This document shows positions 60,490 to 64,000 of a DNA stretch of 64,000 bases, piece by piece. The stretch lies in NCBI GenBank assembly GCA_009767595.1, contig VSDK01016959.1:187651-251650 (forward strand), written 5' to 3'. The position numbers were made by a program, and so were the translations under genes. The notes beneath the pieces were generated by a model, which saw only the letters and a program-made list of their open reading frames with translations, was not told where the DNA came from and made no database searches. The stretch comes from Symbiodinium kawagutii. Its lineage: Eukaryota > Sar > Dinophyceae > Suessiales > Symbiodiniaceae. Numbering within the stretch: the stretch's first letter is position 1; each line of letters opens with the position of its first letter.

Positions 60490-61415
60490 AAGCATCGATG
60501 TAGATGACAACGACCAGCTCATCATGGAACGTCTTGGTTGGTATGATGCCCTGGGATCGAGTATCGCATGGGGCGTATGGGGTGAAGAAGCTCATCAACC
60601 TTCCATGACCGTCGCCACCAGGAAGAATGCCCTTGTCAATGATTGACTGAAGGTTCTTCCAAGGCGTCATGTGGAAGCACGTAACAAGGCTCATGGCGAG
60701 CCCTTCCGTCATGGGGATCGCCATTTTCATGGGATTGAGCGCCACCGTTCCAGGTCGGCTCGAATGACCTGCTGTCGCCCTAATGGCGATGGGCTTCACG
60801 AATTCCCAACTCTGGTCATCCGGAAGTGAAGCCCATTCAATGCCATAGTACTTGGCGTACTGGTCATCCCATACCTCTTCGCCGCAGTCGTCCTTGGACA
60901 CAGTATGGCAGAGAATCTGCCACCTGGCGCGGTTCTTCTTCGAGCCATTGATCCACGTGAGCTTCATCAGCAATTCCATCCTCTTCTTTCCGATGGGGTG
61001 AGTGCATGCCTTCCTTCTTTGGTAGAACTCATTCATGGCCTCCGTTGACCCCTTCTCAGTCCAGATGTACTGACTTTCCAGGATGTCATCAATATCGATC
61101 CAACCTGCATCGTCGCACTTGAAGCCGTCAAACTCACCACCTCCTTGATGACGGGGAATTCTTCCACCAATCTGACGGCGGAGGCAGAGGTTGAATTTCT
61201 TGGACACCTTGAACTCTTCTTCCGTCTCATCGGGAATGTCACTCCTCCTGGTCGATCCATAGGTGGCCCCAGCGAACAAAGCATGGGGAGAAAAGGACCC
61301 TCCCGTATTCGGCATGATGCGAAGCGATCCCATCTTGGTCTCCACCTTGATCCTGCGGAAGAACGGATGCTTGTTTGTCTCCTCTTCGTCAGTGTATAGG
61401 TCGGCACATTTAATG
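60490..61415 (-). pseudogene. Polyprotein block 4, KptA/Tpt1-like domain
   Basis: It starts after a frameshift with CADLYTDEEETNKHPFFRRI and KMGSLRIMPNTGG. The small N-terminal lobe of KptA/Tpt1 is seen as SKKFNLCLRRQIGG (LRR where LRH is usual), and DDAGWIDIDDIL matches the family's DGWV-x-vddLL. The ADP-ribosyltransferase-like lobe has CFHMTPWKNLQSIIDKGILP (family H-x-T and I-x-x-x-G-L), GRLMSFFTPYAPCD and LVVVIYIDALMQ. Bona fide members remove an internal RNA 2'-phosphate using NAD+, as in tRNA splicing. Here the RH pair is altered or shifted (PRH lies 6 residues on), so activity is doubtful. The frame breaks at about 60488 in CAAATTC. Confidence 0.65.
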
Positions 61416-61416
61416 C

Positions 61417-62640
61417 TTAAGGCCTACCATCAACGACGCCGGCAGCTTGTTGGATCACTTCGTCGCGCAACCTTTTCGAACGAGGAGCACGACCTTGAAG
61501 TCGATAACCTTCCACGGGGAGAACACCATCAAAGGCGTCGCCAATCTTTGCAAGGTCTTCAGGTTCGAGGAAGTACCAGATGTTGTCATAGGCCGGGGTG
61601 GCAAAGATGTCTTCAACATCGAGGTCGATGACTTCGCCCTTGCTTGCCTTGTCATCTTTGGTATCGACCTCCATATCGTCACCATCATTGACCTTCTCTT
61701 GTCTGGTCTCCCCTTTTGGTTGCTCCGAGGAACTTGCGCGACGACCATCGGCATTGTCCACATCAGGATCTTTGTCTTCAATGATGAGGGCTTGAAGTCT
61801 GGAAACTAAACCATACATTTCACGAGCCCGAGACGTTCTTGCCTGACATTGATCCATTGTGTGAGACGTCAAACCACAGTATAGGCAATATCCTTCAATG
61901 TTGTTGACAAACTCCCGAAATTTCAACAAAGTCTCACATTGCTTTTCGGCGGACATGGGCTCCAACGAAGTTGGTTCCGTTCCTCCTGCCTCTGTGGACG
62001 ATGTGAAGAAGTCGGTCGTAGACTGTTGTCCAGTTTGGGAATTGCTGGAAGAGCGTTCCTGTCCGGATGCAGCCAGGTTTGCCTCAATCACCGCTCGTTC
62101 GTTTGCATAGGTCGTTTCCTGCTCGGTGATCAAATTGAAGGTTTTGCCCTCTTTCCTTGCGTCGCCAAGATAATGATTGACGGCGTGACGCTCTTCCTCC
62201 GTCATCCAACTGTCCGGAGTTTTGTTCCTCTTGTTGTTCTGAGTCGTCATTTTCCTGGAGACAGACGTATAGACCAGCAGCGCTTGTTCCAAACCGTAAT
62301 ACATGTTGCCTGCTGCAAAAGTTGGTCTGGTGAGTCCTGAATCACCTGATTGATCACAGAGATCCAGGAAGCCTAGCCACATCTCCACAATGTCGCCAAC
62401 GCATTCTGCAGACGATCCTTCAAGTTGCTGGACAAACATCCTGCATGGGTTACTGCCCACCACCTTCCAAAAGAAGTCCTTGTACAAGACGTTGCCCATG
62501 TCTTTTCCCAACCTAAAGTAGTAACGCTCACAACGATCCGAAGGATCGAAGGCGCACTCGATGAGCACATTGAACTGTTTGAGCCGCGAAAGCTCACAGA
62601 TCCTTGGCGCGAGGCTGGGATCGACTCTGACTTCACCAAT
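61417..62640 (-). pseudogene. Polyprotein block 3, CCHC zinc knuckle
   Basis: After the stops the frame resumes as VRVDPSLAPRICELSRLKQF. It then runs through FRLGKDMGNVLYKDFFWKVV, a region rich in Q/S/T, and CLYCGLTSHTMDQC. The last is an exact C-x2-C-x4-H-x4-C zinc knuckle as in retroviral and copia Gag nucleocapsids. An acidic spacer (VNDGDDMEVDTKDDKASKGE) and EDLAKIGDAFDGVLPVEGYR follow. The frame stops at TAA (61417-61419) while the neighbouring frame carries on. Confidence 0.6.
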
Positions 62641-62649
62641 GTGGGATTA

Positions 62650-63450
62650 TTATGCCTTGAGGATCCTCTCCCCATCTTGATGCATCATGTTGCCCAACAT
62701 CGACTCCTTCATAGTGAGCAGGATCTCCTCGAGGTCGGTGTCCTTGAGCTGTCTGCTCCTTCGTGCAGAGTAGAGTTCAAGGGAATCCATGAATAGCCTG
62801 ACCCTTGTGGCCAATTCTTGCTGCTCAGCCCGTCTTCTGTTGATGTTGCACGTCGAAGCGTACACCTGCTTTGACTGATAATTTGCGCAACACAAGATGC
62901 ACCAGGCAGGATTGTTGTCGTTCTTGAATCGGGCTTTCGGGTTGGCGCGGCAAGATTGGCAGAGGATGCCATTCTTGGGATCGTTGAAGTCGATTCTTCC
63001 CCATGATCCTTTTGTATTCACTGCTGGGTCCAAGGCAACCTTGTTCAATTCGGGCGCAATATACGCTGACTTCTTGTCCTCCTTCAGCCTCTCGGAGGCC
63101 TCTTGCGCCGACTTCTTCATCTGTTGCAGTTCTTCATCGGCATCGGCAATCTCAGCGACTTCCTCCCCAGGGATCTCTTGGATCTCCTTCATGCACTCGG
63201 GCAGGGCCGTCAACTCATTCAGCCTTTCGGCGCAGATGAACCGATGAAGATCGTGGCGAACCACCAACTTGTTGGCCTCACTGACTGAACCTGGGTCCAT
63301 TGCACAAAGCAAAGCAACCTTCTGTCGGAAGAGGAACTTCTCGATCAGCGCGAACACGAGGCCGGGTCGACCCATACCTCTGCGCTTCGAAGTGATCTCC
63401 TCCACACGCCCAAAGAGCCCTCCATGTGCTAGCTCCAATCGCGCAGACAA
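62650..63450 (-). pseudogene. Polyprotein block 2, coiled coil and zinc cluster
   Basis: It contains GLVFALIEKFLFRQKVALLC, a helical charged stretch (ADADEELQQMKKSAQEASER), then a zinc cluster CQSCRANPKARFKNDN...WCILCC with two CxxC pairs 20 residues apart. A helical region with LFMDSLELYSARRSRQLKD and TMKESMLGNMMHQDGERILK follows. A double TAA at 62646-62651 ends the frame, but the sequence past it continues the same protein. Confidence 0.55.
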
Positions 63451-64000
63451 TGCCAGTCCGCGAGAGAACGTCACGCAAAGTCTTTGCCATGTTCTCGGTG
63501 TGGGAGTTGAAAAGACCATTGTATCTTGGATGCGGGTTCAGCATCACGAATACCGGAAGTGACGAAATATAGTCCACTTCCACGATTTTGCACCAAATCG
63601 TCTTCTCCACATTGGATGCCTTGATTCCCGTGCTGATGCATGCAGCATCCGATCGAGCTCCACCATTATCATTGACCAGTCCTCCAAATGACAGCCAAAT
63701 GTGAACCGTAAGTCCTGCATCATCGGCAGCCGATTTGATGGCGGCAATGGCATCGTCAAACATCAAGACGTACCTTTGGACCGGGTCCACGGCCTTGCGA
63801 TCATAATGACTCAGCTGGAAGATCTGGAGCCGGGGGTAATGGAATGACGAAGTCATGCCAGCCGCCAAATACACCGAATTCCTAGAGGTCCGCGATGACG
63901 ATGGCCTTGCTTCTGACGTTGCCCGCCAAGACATCATCTCCGTGATCTTCGGGGTTCTCGGGGATATGCATTCCAACAGCATTCGTCATTTTGGTTCTGC
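63278..64000 (-). pseudogene. Polyprotein block 1, N-terminal unknown domain
   Basis: Partial at the window edge. Clear segments are YLAAGMTSSFHYPRLQIFQL, a VQRYVLMFDDAIAAIKSAAD helix, VHIWLSFGGLVNDNGGARSD, and SSLPVFVMLNPHPRYNGLF. The hydrophobic strands and GG/GxN turns suggest an alpha/beta fold, but no catalytic signature is recognised. The first ~25 codons are read in a different frame from the rest (another likely shift near 63900). The frame changes again near 63450, where SRTGIVCAIGAS gives way to GLALSARLELAHGGLF. Confidence 0.5.

Larger units (their letters stand above)
58807..64000 (-). pseudogene. KptA/zinc-knuckle polyprotein gene, broken, runs past window
   Basis: A nearly continuous ~1,700-codon minus-strand reading path enters from the right edge and ends at a TGA or TAA-type stop at 58807. 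Block order: an N-terminal region of unknown fold, a CxxC...CxxC cluster, a CCHC zinc knuckle, an acidic spacer, a KptA/Tpt1-like RNA 2'-phosphotransferase domain, a zinc ribbon, a second acidic stretch and a helical tail. Breaks: frameshifts near 63450, 61430 and 60488, a short out-of-frame island at about 62622-62652, and in-frame TAG codons just before 59074 and near 59041. The sequence between breaks is undegraded, so the damage is recent or partly sequencing error. The zinc knuckle and apparent multi-copy nature suggest a mobile or retroposed gene; this is inference. The blocks are described separately below. Confidence 0.6.

Noticed and set aside
58807..64000. Stop-codon reassignment to explain in-frame TAA and TAG
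   Set aside because: Frameshifts occur in the same reading path, and TAA/TAG/TGA are scattered as ordinary stops elsewhere. Pseudogenisation explains it more simply.

Overview
The window looks like nuclear DNA of a dinoflagellate, most plausibly of the Suessiales (Symbiodiniaceae or Polarella type). The reasons are the kind of coding debris present: copia-type pol fragments, a PIF1-like helicase with C-terminal CxxC clusters, and a very large ORF family carrying a KptA/Tpt1-like domain. The very low gene density and the abundance of minisatellites fit. So does a possible truncated relict of the dinoflagellate spliced leader. The organism is inferred from style, not from a diagnostic marker. 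No intact single-copy gene, rRNA, tRNA or CRISPR array could be supported.

Layout. 0-0.9 kb: minus-strand coiled-coil coding units, tandemly duplicated. 0.9-14 kb: gene-free DNA with an AT-rich block, a 2.1 kb 13-bp minisatellite, a GATA/GAAA microsatellite, a 119-bp tandem duplication and a 10-bp minisatellite. About 14.0-28.2 kb: a block bounded by ~300-bp inverted repeats. It holds a broken plus-strand copia pol fragment, a pair of ~245-bp direct repeats, an 8-unit array of a GC-rich repeat, a GC-rich broken PIF1-like helicase interrupted by an assembly gap, a strong hairpin, a minus-strand copia reverse transcriptase remnant and a plus-strand integrase tail. 28-43 kb: gene-free DNA with a 2.5 kb array of ~110-bp degenerate repeats flanked by related ~500-bp direct repeats. 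43-58 kb: DNA dominated by ACCA- or TGGT-rich degenerate repeats, a 1.3-1.6 kb segmental duplication, a 45-bp array, small elements with terminal inverted repeats, and microsatellites. 58.8 kb to the right edge: a ~5.2 kb minus-strand coding region that continues out of the window. It has zinc-binding clusters, a CCHC zinc knuckle and a KptA-like domain, broken by several frameshifts and nonsense codons.

How parts relate. Nearly all recognisable coding sequence is mobile-element-like and disabled. The most unusual items are the KptA/zinc-knuckle polyprotein at the right edge and the 14-kb block with inverted terminal repeats that gathers helicase, reverse transcriptase and integrase fragments. 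Whether that block is one element or nested insertions cannot be settled from one window.
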